A DNA stretch of 45,301 nucleotides from Bdellovibrionales bacterium GWB1_55_8. Lineage in GTDB: Bacteria > Bdellovibrionota > UBA1018. The stretch covers positions 218 through 45,518 of the forward strand of contig MEPR01000059.1 in the NCBI GenBank assembly GCA_001769835.1. Reading direction: 5' to 3'. Shown one piece after another: positions 25,003 through 36,837 of the stretch; position 1 is the stretch's first letter, and the number at the start of each line of letters is the position of its first letter. Under the pieces are notes generated by a model. The model was not told where the DNA came from. It did not search any database and was given only the letters and a program-made list of their open reading frames with translations. The translations under genes and the position numbers were made by a program.

Positions 25003-25035
25003 GGACCGTTTGCTTGCCGAAAGAATAGGAGATCC

Positions 25036-25626
25036 ATGTTCAAGATCTCGGGAATTCAGAAGAAATGGCCTGCCTTGGTGATCTTGGGTTTCCTGGCAAT
25101 CGCCGGGGCGAGGGTGGTCTGGGTTTTTCCTTCAGCCTCAAATCAAGGATACGCACCCGAGCAACCTATTCCTTTCAGTCATAAAATCATGGCCGGCGAT
25201 TTCAAGATTCCCTGTCTTTATTGTCATACCGGCGCCGACAAGTCCCGGCACGCGGTCGTTCCCGCCATGAATGTCTGCCTGAATTGTCATTCAGTCGTGA
25301 AAGCCGATAGTCCGTTCATTCAGAAACTCAAACAGGTCTATGCCGACGGCAAGGCACTCGAGTGGGTCCGCGTCCATGAGCTTCCTGATTTCGTCTATTT
25401 CTCGCACGAGCGGCACGTATCCAAGGGTGTCAGCTGCGAAACATGCCATGGAGACGTGAAGACCATGGAACGCGTGGTTCAAGTCGCGCCGCTTACGATG
25501 GGGTGGTGCCTGGATTGTCATAGGGGAGCCACGACACCTCCAGAGGTGCTGGCGCGAGTCTTTCCGCGCCAGAAAAATCCGAAAGGTCCTGTTGCATCCA
25601 CACAATGCAACACCTGTCATCAATGA
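25036..25626 (+). CDS. actA: Alternative complex III pentaheme cytochrome c subunit ActA
   Basis: ActA carries electrons from the quinol-oxidising complex toward its acceptor. The 196-residue protein has a membrane anchor near the N-terminus (about 12-32) and five c-type heme motifs: CLYCH, CLNCH, CETCH, CLDCH and CNTCH, the last at the C-terminus. Five hemes match the known ActA subunit, and with the single heme of ActE the operon has the expected total of six. The ATG follows AGGAG. It is the first of six genes on the plus strand; actB begins 12 bases after its stop. Confidence 0.93.
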   Translation: MFKISGIQKKWPALVILGFLAIAGARVVWVFPSASNQGYAPEQPIPFSHKIMAGDFKIPCLYCHTGADKSRHAVVPAMNVCLNCHSVVKADSPFIQKLKQVYADGKALEWVRVHELPDFVYFSHERHVSKGVSCETCHGDVKTMERVVQVAPLTMGWCLDCHRGATTPPEVLARVFPRQKNPKGPVASTQCNTCHQ

Positions 25627-25638
25627 GAGAAGGCGCGA

Positions 25639-28750
<3,112 letters not shown>

Positions 28751-28764
<14 letters not shown>

Positions 28765-30115
28765 AATCACGCATTACACGCCCGATGTTCTCGTGACCGG
28801 CGCCAAGACGCTGGCTGACGTGAACACCGATATTGCCGCTCCGCTCGAACGTTTTCCTGGCAAGATCTGGTGGATCTGCTTTGGGGTCGCCTTGGGTTGC
28901 TTTGGGATCGGCGCGGGGCTTGCGACCAAGATGTTCATGACGGGGCTCGGGGTCCTCGGGTTGAACGAGCCCAATGGTTGGGGCGTTTTCATTATCAATT
29001 TCGTTTTCTGGGTCGGCATCGGGCATGCGGGCACACTGATTTCGGCCATTCTTTTTCTGTTCAGGCAGAAATGGCGGACGGCCATCAACCGGGCTGCCGA
29101 GGCGATGACCATTTTCGCTGTCATGACAGCACTCCTTTTTCCGGTGATTCACACGGGCCGGCCCTGGTATGCGGTTTTCTGGCTGATCCCGTATCCGAAT
29201 CAAAGAGACCTCTGGGTGAACTTCCGTTCCCCCCTCATTTGGGACGTTTTCGCGGTGGGTACGTATTTCACGATCTCGCTGGTGTTCTGGTACATAGGTC
29301 TTGTTCCTGACCTGGCATCGATTCGGGATCGCGCCAAACACAAGCTTCGAAAATTCATATACACGATTTTGTCACTCGGCTGGCGGGGTTCGAACAAGAA
29401 CTGGTCTCATTACGAATCGGCTTATCTTCTGTTTGCCGGATTATCCACGCCGCTCGTGTTATCGGTGCATTCGGTGGTGTCGTTTGACTTCGCGGTTTCT
29501 AGTGTGCCGGGATGGCATACGACTATATTTCCGCCTTACTTCGTAGCAGGAGCCATTTTTTCTGGTTTTGCCATGGTGGTGACGCTGCTTGTGATCACGC
29601 GCGAGGTGTTCGGTCTCAAGAACTACATCACCATCGGGCATCTCGAGAAAATGAACAAGATCATCATGGCCACCGGACTGATGGTGGGCTACGCGTACGC
29701 ATGCGAATTCTTCATAGCCTGGTATAGTGGAAGCTCCTTTGAGAAGTTTGCGTTCGTCAACCGGGCTTTCGGTCCTTATTGGTGGGCGTATTGGATCATG
29801 GCGGTATGCAATGTGCTCGTTCCGCAGGTTTTCTGGTTCAAGAAAGCCAGGACCAGTATTCCTGTGATGTTTGTCGTGGCTCTTTTTGTGAACATCGGAA
29901 TGTGGTTTGAAAGGTTCGTGATCGTGGTCACGTCCCTGCATCGCGACTTTCTTCCTTCGAGCTGGAGGTACTATGTTCCGACGCTCTTTGACTGGGGAAT
30001 CACGCTGGGAAGCTTCGGATGGTTTTTCATCTGGTTCCTGCTGTTCGTGAGATTTCTTCCGGTAATCGCCATGTCCGAGATCAAAGGCGTCATCAAGGAA
30101 GGGGGGGCATCATGA
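28751..30115 (+). CDS. actC: Alternative complex III NrfD-like membrane subunit ActC
   Basis: This 454-residue protein has about ten membrane helices of the NrfD/PsrC type and should hold a quinol oxidation site. Family-like segments include [18 protein letters not shown], the histidine-containing loop [16 protein letters not shown], and the conserved helix [19 protein letters not shown]. Overlap of 14 bases with actB and 4 bases (ATGA) with actD indicates translational coupling. It is one of two NrfD-like subunits (the other is ActF), as in characterised alternative complexes. Confidence 0.93.
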
Positions 30116-30645
30116 ATTCCGGAAAAAACTTTGCTGGCGTTATCGGTTTCTTTGACGAGCCCCGTGCTCTGCTCGAGGCCACGCGTCAAGTGCGCGACGC
30201 GAATTTCGCCCGATTTGATTCCTTCACCCCTTATCCGGTGCATGGAATGGATGCGGCCCAAGGGATCAAGCGGTCGCGCATCCCCTATGTCACCTTTGTT
30301 GCGGGGCTTTGCGGTTTTCTATTCGCGTTTTGGTTTCAGTACTGGACGATGGCCGTGGACTGGCCTTTGAATGTCGGTGGCAAGCCTTTCAATTCATGGC
30401 CCGCATTCGTTCCAGTCATGTTTGAACTCACGGTTCTTGTCGCCGGACTCTCCACGCTGGTCGCGATGCTTTATTTCAACCGCCTTCCCAATGTCTTTCG
30501 TAGAGGCTTTGATCCGTCGATCACGCGTGATCGGTTCGCTTTGCTGATCGAACCGCCGGCGTCCGAGAAAGAGGCCACGGAGTTCCTGGAACAAATCGGA
30601 GCGAAGGAAGTACGTGCGGTTTATGCGCAAGGGTGGTTCGAATGA
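30112..30645 (+). CDS. actD: Alternative complex III membrane subunit ActD (DUF3341)
   Basis: The 177-residue protein begins [17 protein letters not shown], the usual start of DUF3341 proteins, which have a soluble ferredoxin-like N-terminus, then two membrane helices (about 62-82 and 100-125) joined by a loop with [19 protein letters not shown], and a C-terminal cytoplasmic part. It is a structural subunit without cofactors. The ATG at 30112 overlaps the actC stop as ATGA and follows GGAAGGGGGGG, so longer upstream readings are not needed. Confidence 0.92.
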   Translation: MNSGKNFAGVIGFFDEPRALLEATRQVRDANFARFDSFTPYPVHGMDAAQGIKRSRIPYVTFVAGLCGFLFAFWFQYWTMAVDWPLNVGGKPFNSWPAFVPVMFELTVLVAGLSTLVAMLYFNRLPNVFRRGFDPSITRDRFALLIEPPASEKEATEFLEQIGAKEVRAVYAQGWFE

Positions 30646-31217
30646 CGGTTCGAAGGAGAGGGGGACTTCTACTCGTGGTTGCCTGTGCCAATTGTTTCCT
30701 TTTAACGGCGTGCACGCGTGAACAGCCGAATCGCGTATACATGCCGGATATGGCCTATAGCCCGGCAGTGAAGGCACAGGAACCAGGCTCCGCCCGAACA
30801 CCTCCCGAAGGGAGCATCCCCCGTGATTTCTCGCCTTACCCGTTCACATCGGAGAAGAACCCGGACGTTCCGGGCAAGCTGCTGAAGAACCCTCTGCAGC
30901 CTGCCGCCGCCGTTCTTCAGAGAGGCCAGGACCTTTACAATACCTTCTGTATCGTCTGTCATGGGCCCACTGCCTGGGGCAATGGAACGATCGTTCCGAA
31001 GTTCCCCAAACCCCCCGCTCTTCACACTGCGAAAGCCCGCGGGTTCCCTGATGGTAGAATCTTTCATGTGATCTCGGTTGGTCAAAATCTCATGCCCTCC
31101 TACAAAACGCAGATTTTGCGGGAAGACCGATGGGCGATAGTGCATTATGTTCGTGTACTTCAGGGAATTGGCACTCCAGTGGCCCCTCAGGCGTGGGGGC
31201 CCGCACCTGAGAAATAG
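30642..31217 (+). CDS. actE: Alternative complex III monoheme cytochrome c lipoprotein ActE
   Basis: The 191-residue protein has a lipoprotein signal (hydrophobic segment then LLTAC), a proline-rich periplasmic part with YMPDMAYSPA and a C-terminal cytochrome c domain with one heme motif CIVCH and a downstream axial methionine candidate in QNLMPSYK. It supplies the sixth heme of the complex and probably passes electrons to a soluble carrier or oxidase. The start at 30642 overlaps the actD stop as ATGA. ActF follows 14 bases after its stop. Confidence 0.92.
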   Translation: MTVRRRGGLLLVVACANCFLLTACTREQPNRVYMPDMAYSPAVKAQEPGSARTPPEGSIPRDFSPYPFTSEKNPDVPGKLLKNPLQPAAAVLQRGQDLYNTFCIVCHGPTAWGNGTIVPKFPKPPALHTAKARGFPDGRIFHVISVGQNLMPSYKTQILREDRWAIVHYVRVLQGIGTPVAPQAWGPAPEK

Positions 31218-31231
31218 AAAGGTCCCGTTTC

Positions 31232-32425
31232 ATGACAATCCGTTTGAATCGAGTCCAGAATCCGGGGACGTTTGATGCTCCGGCTCCGTTCAAGATGATG
31301 CTGCTGACATTCTGCGTACTGGGTGCGCTGACCTTTGCCATTGGCCTGTCCGTTTCGCCCACTCGGGCCTGGGCGAGCTTCGTTCACAATCATTTTTATT
31401 TTATGAGCCTTGCACTTGGAGGCCTATTCTTCGCTTCCATTCAATGGTTGACCGGAGCCATGTGGAGCGCGCCGTTGCGCCGGCTGAGCGAGTCACTGAC
31501 GGCATATCTGCCGCTCGTACTGCTCAGTTTCGCGATTCTGTATTTTGGGATTCAGAGTCTCTATCCCTGGAGCAATCCGGAACATGTATTCGGAGATCCG
31601 ATCCTTGAGGGCAAAACGGGTTACCTGAATACCGGCTTTTTCGTGATCAGAAACCTTCTTGGCCTCGCGGTCTGGCTTTTTTTCTCGAAGGTGATGATTG
31701 GGAATTCGCTGAAACAGGATATCAGCGGTGATCATCGCCTCACGGAGAGAAATCGTTCCCTGAGCCCGGTGTTCCTGATTCTTTTCGCTATCACGTTCAC
31801 CTCCGCCAGTTTTGATCAGCTGATGTCCCTTGATCCGCATTGGTTCTCTACCATTTTCGGAGTCTATTGCTTTGCCGGTCTTTTCTATGCCGCGCTCGCT
31901 GCGATCTGTCTTCTGACCGTCTATTTGAAGTCGCAGGGCAAGTTGAAGGAGCTGGTGAATGAGAACCATCTTCATGATCTTGGCAAATTCATGTTCGCTT
32001 TCACCATTTTCTGGGCCTATATCGGATTTTCTCAGTTCATGCTGATCTGGTACGCGAACCTTCCCGAGGAAACGGGTTATTACCTGAAACGGATGCATTC
32101 GAACTGGTACTATGTCTCGGCTTTTCTGCTGGTCGGAAAATTCCTGACCCCCTTCTTTTTGCTCATCACCCGGAGCGCAAAGCGGAATTCCCGAGTTCTC
32201 GCGGGTGTTGCCGTTTTTATGCTGATCGCCCAGTGGATCGATGTCCTTTGGATGGTGCAGCCGGAATTTTTCAGCGACGGACCTGTGTTTGGCTTCATCG
32301 AGATCGGCGTGACGCTGGGGTTCTCGGGCATATTCGGAATCACCGTCGCTCGATTTCTGAGAAAGAATAATGTCGTGGCGATCGGTGACCCGAGGCTTGC
32401 CGAGTCCCTCCGTCACGAGCAGTAG
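31232..32425 (+). CDS. actF: Alternative complex III membrane subunit ActF
   Basis: The 397-residue second NrfD-like subunit has about ten membrane helices. Characteristic segments are FVHNHFYFMSLALGGLFF, FLILFAITFTSASFDQLMSLDPHW, and FWAYIGFSQFMLIWYANLPEET; these also occur in ActF of known complexes. It ends the six-gene operon. In many genomes SCO1 and cytochrome oxidase genes follow; here the next gene is on the opposite strand only 15 bases away, so the terminal oxidase must be elsewhere. No T-rich terminator hairpin is visible in that gap. Confidence 0.93.
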   Translation: MTIRLNRVQNPGTFDAPAPFKMMLLTFCVLGALTFAIGLSVSPTRAWASFVHNHFYFMSLALGGLFFASIQWLTGAMWSAPLRRLSESLTAYLPLVLLSFAILYFGIQSLYPWSNPEHVFGDPILEGKTGYLNTGFFVIRNLLGLAVWLFFSKVMIGNSLKQDISGDHRLTERNRSLSPVFLILFAITFTSASFDQLMSLDPHWFSTIFGVYCFAGLFYAALAAICLLTVYLKSQGKLKELVNENHLHDLGKFMFAFTIFWAYIGFSQFMLIWYANLPEETGYYLKRMHSNWYYVSAFLLVGKFLTPFFLLITRSAKRNSRVLAGVAVFMLIAQWIDVLWMVQPEFFSDGPVFGFIEIGVTLGFSGIFGITVARFLRKNNVVAIGDPRLAESLRHEQ

Positions 32426-32440
32426 TTTTTGTTCATGGGC

Positions 32441-34273
32441 TCAGGCCGATTTCGCCTTAGGGAAAGGGAGCGCCAGTGAACTCGCTGGCGCGAGAATCAG
32501 GTTGCGGCCTCGTGCTGCAGCTACATGAATCCCTGCCTGAATCAGGGCCAGGTGCACCTCGAGACTTGGAAAACTTCCGCGATTTTCGTTGGAAGCCAGA
32601 TTGATCGTATCGCCATAGAACCCCATGGACGTCGCATAGCTTCCCAGTTCGGCAAGCCGGGTTTGGGCTTCTTCAGCGCGTCCGCAGATCGCAAGCGCCG
32701 AAACATAGAGGAAGCTGAACAGGAGACTCGCTCCCGGGAATTCCACGCCATGCGGGTCCCGCCTGGCATGGATGAATACACCTTCTGAAAGCTGCGACTG
32801 AATCGCATCGAGCGTGCCCAGTACTCGCGGATCATCCGGGGGAAGAAAGCCGAGGATGGGAATAAGGAGCGTGGCGGGATCGAGCTCTCGATCCGCGAAG
32901 GAGCGAACGAAGCTCCGTTGATTGTTATCGTAGCCCTGCTCGATGATCGTCCGGTGGAGGATGCGACGCTCATCGAGCCACCGTGGCGTGGGGCGCTCAT
33001 TGGCCGACTCCGCGAGTTGAATCGCACGATCCAGGACGACCCAGCAAAAGAGCTTTGACACGACGAAATGTTCGGGCCGCGAGCGCCCTCCCACGGAACG
33101 CCCCGGGTGCCAGGGGCCATAATCGGGGCGACGCCAGGCCTGGCAGATGTAATCGGCGATCTCGACGATTTTTTGCCACAAGCCGGCGGGCAGATGGCCG
33201 ATCAGTCGACGGTATTCAAATGCCGCGAGGAGCACCTGACCAAAGGTATCCAGGTGAAACTCGTGAAGAGTACGGATGCTTTCGTCCGGAAGAATGGGTT
33301 TGCTTTCGGAGAATTGTTTTCCGCCGTCGAGCAGGTATGCTGGTTGTAGTCCTTCCACGCCATCCCGAACCAGCAGATCCGAAAGCCACTGAAAAAGCGC
33401 TGTTGCTTCTGTGTGGTAGTCGAGATTCGCGAATGCCTGCATCCCCGTCGCGGTATTTTGAACCCAAGCATAACGGTGCTCCCAGCCGTGGCGTTCACCA
33501 GGATGTCTGGGAAACGAGGGAGCCACTGCTTCGGCAAGTGATCCGGCATATTTTGTCTGCAGGACCTTCAGAAGGAGCCCTGAGCGCACAAGAAGGTCAT
33601 GCCAGGGGCCCGCGAAGGGACAGCCCGTGGATGGGCAGCGATGCGCTTGAGTCATCCAGAATTCGATCGTTTCCTGTGGATTGGCGAGTCTGGGGACCGA
33701 GAGTTGCGCAATATGTGTTCGTCCCCAGGCCCAGGTGAACTGGCAGCGATCACCCATGCCGAGCGTGAACCTCGCCACGGCAGCTGAACCGTTTGCTGAG
33801 ATCTGGAGTGGGACATCCGCGTGAAGGTGGGCAAGCTCATTCTGCGCGGGCCCTCGAAAGAGAATTCCATTACGAAAGACTTCGGCCTCTGCCTTCAGCC
33901 CGCCGGAGAAACGAGGCGTACAGATCATGAGCCAGCTGACGCTTCCTTCCACAACTTCGACTCTGCGATGGATGATGGCTTCGCTGCCTTCATTCGTCGG
34001 CATCCAGTCGGTGAGAATAGCGCGGCCGTGTGGCGTCTCAAAAGTCGTCTCGAGGACGTGAGTGTTCTGCGCGTAGCTCTGTTCGGATCGGAACTCCCCC
34101 TCGGGATTTATCTGGAACCTTCCACCCCGGTTTTCATCGAGCATGGCCGCAAAGTGACTGGGAGAGTCCAGAAACGGAAGGCAACACCAGTCAATAGAAC
34201 CGGCGCGGCTGATCAGAGCGCTGCTGCTTGAATTGCCGATCAATCCGTATTCTGAAAGCGAAAGATACGGCAC
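32441..34273 (-). CDS. GH15-like protein, probably catalytically impaired
   Basis: The 610-residue protein matches bacterial glucoamylase/trehalase-like family 15: YGLIGNSSSSALISRAGSID with LPFLDSP at the N-terminus, then an alpha-toroid with WEHRYAWVQNTATGMQAF, HFVVSKLFCWVVLDRAI and LLIPILGFLPPDDPRVLGTL. Two sites differ from what I expect of active members. The general acid Glu in the W-E-x-R motif is His389 (YGPWHPG). The general base in the late E-E motif reads Gly554-Asp555-Thr556 (GFYGDTIN). The substrate-binding LRDA is VQNT. It may bind a glycan without cleaving it. The start is a GTG 2 bases after the DUF2231 stop, so translation is coupled. Confidence 0.82.
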   Translation of the reverse strand: MPYLSLSEYGLIGNSSSSALISRAGSIDWCCLPFLDSPSHFAAMLDENRGGRFQINPEGEFRSEQSYAQNTHVLETTFETPHGRAILTDWMPTNEGSEAIIHRRVEVVEGSVSWLMICTPRFSGGLKAEAEVFRNGILFRGPAQNELAHLHADVPLQISANGSAAVARFTLGMGDRCQFTWAWGRTHIAQLSVPRLANPQETIEFWMTQAHRCPSTGCPFAGPWHDLLVRSGLLLKVLQTKYAGSLAEAVAPSFPRHPGERHGWEHRYAWVQNTATGMQAFANLDYHTEATALFQWLSDLLVRDGVEGLQPAYLLDGGKQFSESKPILPDESIRTLHEFHLDTFGQVLLAAFEYRRLIGHLPAGLWQKIVEIADYICQAWRRPDYGPWHPGRSVGGRSRPEHFVVSKLFCWVVLDRAIQLAESANERPTPRWLDERRILHRTIIEQGYDNNQRSFVRSFADRELDPATLLIPILGFLPPDDPRVLGTLDAIQSQLSEGVFIHARRDPHGVEFPGASLLFSFLYVSALAICGRAEEAQTRLAELGSYATSMGFYGDTINLASNENRGSFPSLEVHLALIQAGIHVAAARGRNLILAPASSLALPFPKAKSA

Positions 34274-34275
34274 GG

Positions 34276-34773
34276 TCAGGCAGCCCTTCGGCTGTCTTTC
34301 CGTTTTTCTGCGGCCGAATTCCTGTAGCCGACACCGTACTGATATACCAGAAGGCCTCCCAGATAACCGGAGGCCGAGAGCAGTATCACGGAAACAAGCG
34401 ACACGATGAACTGCGCTGTCGTGACAGTCGTTGGCGCCGAGCCGCCAGGACCCATTCGCCACACGAAGTTCACGAAGTAGATGACCGTGATACCGACGTT
34501 CGCGATCGCATGAGTCGCAGCGATGCGTTTTGGACGGGTCCTTGCCGGAATGGAGAGAAAGTCCGCGAGACCTGTGGGAGCGGCAAGAAGAACCGCCACA
34601 AGTCCTATCAGAATGGAATAATAGGAGGCAATGGCGGGTCCTGGGGCGCCGCTTGCCAGATGGATGATGTCCATTATGAAACTAGCGACCCAGAGTCCCA
34701 CGGGTAAATGAACGATGATGGGATGCAATGGGTGACCGAGAAATCGCCCCTGCAGAATCGATTTTATCAGCAT
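34276..34773 (-). CDS. DUF2231-family membrane protein
   Basis: The 165-residue protein begins with a short polar stretch and the family motif GHPLHPIIVHLPVGLW, followed by four predicted membrane helices (around 18-38, 48-68, 86-106 and 120-145) and a basic C-terminal tail. The histidines of the first motif lie at the membrane face and may bind metal or heme, but no function is established. The ATG at 34773 has AAGGGG 8 bases upstream. It is in a minus-strand run, 32 bases after the PAP2 gene, and its stop is 2 bases before the GTG of the GH15-like gene. Confidence 0.85.
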   Translation of the reverse strand: MLIKSILQGRFLGHPLHPIIVHLPVGLWVASFIMDIIHLASGAPGPAIASYYSILIGLVAVLLAAPTGLADFLSIPARTRPKRIAATHAIANVGITVIYFVNFVWRMGPGGSAPTTVTTAQFIVSLVSVILLSASGYLGGLLVYQYGVGYRNSAAEKRKDSRRAA

Positions 34774-34805
34774 ATACACGACCCCTTAAGGATCGGCTGA
34801 AGCAA

Positions 34806-35558
34806 TCACGAGGCCAATTCCGACTGGCTGCCCGGCTTCTTGCGGTGAAAGTAAGCTACGGCGATGGCGACCAGCGTGCCCATAACGGCCGCAGTCAGGA
34901 CATCTGTGATGAAGTGCCGCCCGGCCAGAACCCGGAAAACGGCGGTGGCTATCACGAGCCCTTGTCCGACCGCGAGCGTTGCTCCCATCAACCAGAGGGG
35001 GGCCCCGCGCGAGAGAAGGATCAGAAGCAGCGTCACCATCATCGCGGCGCTATAACTGGTATGCCCGGAATAAAATGAGACGTAATGGGCGGGAGAGCTC
35101 CCAAGCCCGACTGGATCAGAATAGACGAAGGGGCGAGGACGTTGTGAGGCCACGCGAACGGCTTCATTCAGTGCGCCATTCCATGCGGTGGTCTGGATGA
35201 AAATCAGCAAATCGACTCCGGTATAAAGAAGGGCGGTCATCGGCGTGATACGACCAGCTACCGCGAGTGATGCGTGCCATATCGCTGGCACAGTGCCCGC
35301 GAGGACGCCTGATGTGTTTTGGGTCCAATAAGAGAAAGCATCCGCACCGCTGACGTCAAGGCCGATTGCGATGCGGTCCAAGGCAACGACAGATTCCGCA
35401 GTGCACTTTGCAGGTTCTGTGGCGCAGATGGTTTCGATTAATACGGGGCGCGACAGAACGAGTGTCGTCCAGATGAGCGCGGGCAGCAGCGTCAAAACAA
35501 TGTCCCGTTTGGAAACGAATGGCTCGGAGGCGAGCTTTAGAAGGAACTTTGCGACCAT
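34806..35558 (-). CDS. PAP2-family membrane phosphatase
   Basis: The 250-residue protein has about six membrane helices and the three PAP2 phosphatase motifs: ASQRPRPF, SFYSGHTSYSAA and RVLAGRHFITDV, with the catalytic histidines. Relatives dephosphorylate phosphatidate, undecaprenyl diphosphate or lipid A on the outer face of the inner membrane. The gene starts 4 bases after the stop of glutamate-cysteine ligase, so it belongs to the same transcript. The substrate cannot be told; an undecaprenyl or phosphatidic lipid is most likely. Confidence 0.9.
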   Translation of the reverse strand: MVAKFLLKLASEPFVSKRDIVLTLLPALIWTTLVLSRPVLIETICATEPAKCTAESVVALDRIAIGLDVSGADAFSYWTQNTSGVLAGTVPAIWHASLAVAGRITPMTALLYTGVDLLIFIQTTAWNGALNEAVRVASQRPRPFVYSDPVGLGSSPAHYVSFYSGHTSYSAAMMVTLLLILLSRGAPLWLMGATLAVGQGLVIATAVFRVLAGRHFITDVLTAAVMGTLVAIAVAYFHRKKPGSQSELAS

Positions 35559-35562
35559 GTGC

Positions 35563-36837
35563 TCACTTTACCATAGATCGCGTTTGAAGCTCGCGACCCG
35601 CAGCAAGAGCCGAGAGCCTGGCGACCCATCCATAAACCAATTCCAGGACCGGTTGCGGTTTCGCGTCCTCTTCTGAGGTCTGGAGATCTGACATGCACAG
35701 CTTCCTGAATACCATGCCTGGTGCGTTCAGGTTCTCTTCCGTGCCACGCTCTGAATGCGTGCGCAGAAACCCGCCCACCAGGTCTGCCCCCATCAGATAA
35801 ATCACTGGTTCCGCTGGAAGCCGGTCGACCAGAGTTGCCGTCGGGACACCTTCCTGAACGACGACACTGTCGATTGGAATTCGATTTTTTCCGACGCTCA
35901 TCTTGTTCTTCACCCTGCGATTCATCGTCCGCAGCTCATCAGCTGATCTGACGACAACGATGCCCATTCCATAGGTGCCGCGATTACTCTTCACAAAAGC
36001 GAACGGATCACGCTGCAGTTTCCTGTCGGAGTAGGCCTGTCGCATCCGGTCCAGAACCCGCGCTACCGATTCCGCGGTTTCCTCAATGCCGACCCCCTCG
36101 TTGAAGTCCACGGGGTCCACTATCTCCGTGTCCAGCTGGACCGTCCACGGATCAATTCCCACGATCCCCGCGAATTCGCCTGCCAGCCGGTTGTAATGAA
36201 TGAAATGATCGCTCTTCTTCCTGGAGTGCCACCCTAATGTATAACTCGGTACAATGGGTTGGGTGACTGGGTCCAGACCATGCGGATAGCCGATCGAAAA
36301 ATCGTTATTCAGGAGAATCAGATCGGGAACAAAATCTCCGGCAGAAAGCACCCCTCCGGAAATTTCAATGGGCCAGGCCATGAGCTCTTTTCCTGATTCC
36401 GATTTCAAGCGGACCATTTTATCTTTTTCAGCTTCCGGCGGCAAAGGTCCATACCAGCCCAGGCGAGCTTCGAAACCGGCGTTGTTCATGATTTGCAGAA
36501 GATAAAAAAGATTCTCAGTGTAATACGGATTATGGGTATGGGACTCAGGAAGAAGCAGTAATCTTCCTGGTGTGCCGCGTCCGGCTGCTTTCGCGGAGGC
36601 TGTCATCTGCACGCGCAGGGTGGCAGCAGCGGTACGCAGATCCTCGGGGCAGAGGTTGTTGAATCCTGCGGGATACAGATTGCAATCGACCGGGACGACT
36701 TTATGCCCGGAATCGCGGAGGTCCACGGAACAATAGAACGGGGGAGGCGCGGCCGCCAACTGAGTTTGCAGCCAATCGCGAAGCTCCCGGTTCTTGCTTC
36801 CGATCTCGCGGGCAAGCTCCTCTTTTAATGAAGTCAT
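35563..36837 (-). CDS. gshA: Glutamate-cysteine ligase (Acidithiobacillus-type GshA)
   Basis: This 424-residue protein matches the ligase family typified by the Acidithiobacillus enzyme, which makes gamma-glutamylcysteine, the first step of glutathione synthesis. Recognised segments are VVPVDCNLYPAGFNNL, LLLLPESHTHNPYYTENL, DLILLNNDFSIGYP, FVKSNRGTYGMGIVVV (an ATP-grasp-like strand-loop) and VVVQEGVPT. It is unrelated in sequence to the E. coli type. Glutathione synthetase (GshB) is not in the window. The start overlaps the stop of the upstream TPR gene as ATGA, so they are coupled. Its presence in a run with ArsA-like ATPases is unexpected. Confidence 0.88.
   Translation of the reverse strand: MTSLKEELAREIGSKNRELRDWLQTQLAAAPPPFYCSVDLRDSGHKVVPVDCNLYPAGFNNLCPEDLRTAAATLRVQMTASAKAAGRGTPGRLLLLPESHTHNPYYTENLFYLLQIMNNAGFEARLGWYGPLPPEAEKDKMVRLKSESGKELMAWPIEISGGVLSAGDFVPDLILLNNDFSIGYPHGLDPVTQPIVPSYTLGWHSRKKSDHFIHYNRLAGEFAGIVGIDPWTVQLDTEIVDPVDFNEGVGIEETAESVARVLDRMRQAYSDRKLQRDPFAFVKSNRGTYGMGIVVVRSADELRTMNRRVKNKMSVGKNRIPIDSVVVQEGVPTATLVDRLPAEPVIYLMGADLVGGFLRTHSERGTEENLNAPGMVFRKLCMSDLQTSEEDAKPQPVLELVYGWVARLSALAAGRELQTRSMVK

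Noticed and set aside
31493-32416. 307-residue minus-strand reading frame
   Set aside because: It lies inside actF on the opposite strand. The polar, Glu/Lys/His-rich product is what results from reading membrane-protein codons backwards.
32983-33738. 251-residue plus-strand reading frame
   Set aside because: It is antisense to the GH15-like gene and has an Arg/Pro-rich, low-complexity product without domain features.
34274-34462. N-terminal extension of the GH15-like protein
   Set aside because: The extra 63 residues overlap the DUF2231 gene in another frame and have no match to the family start, which begins just after the GTG at 34273.
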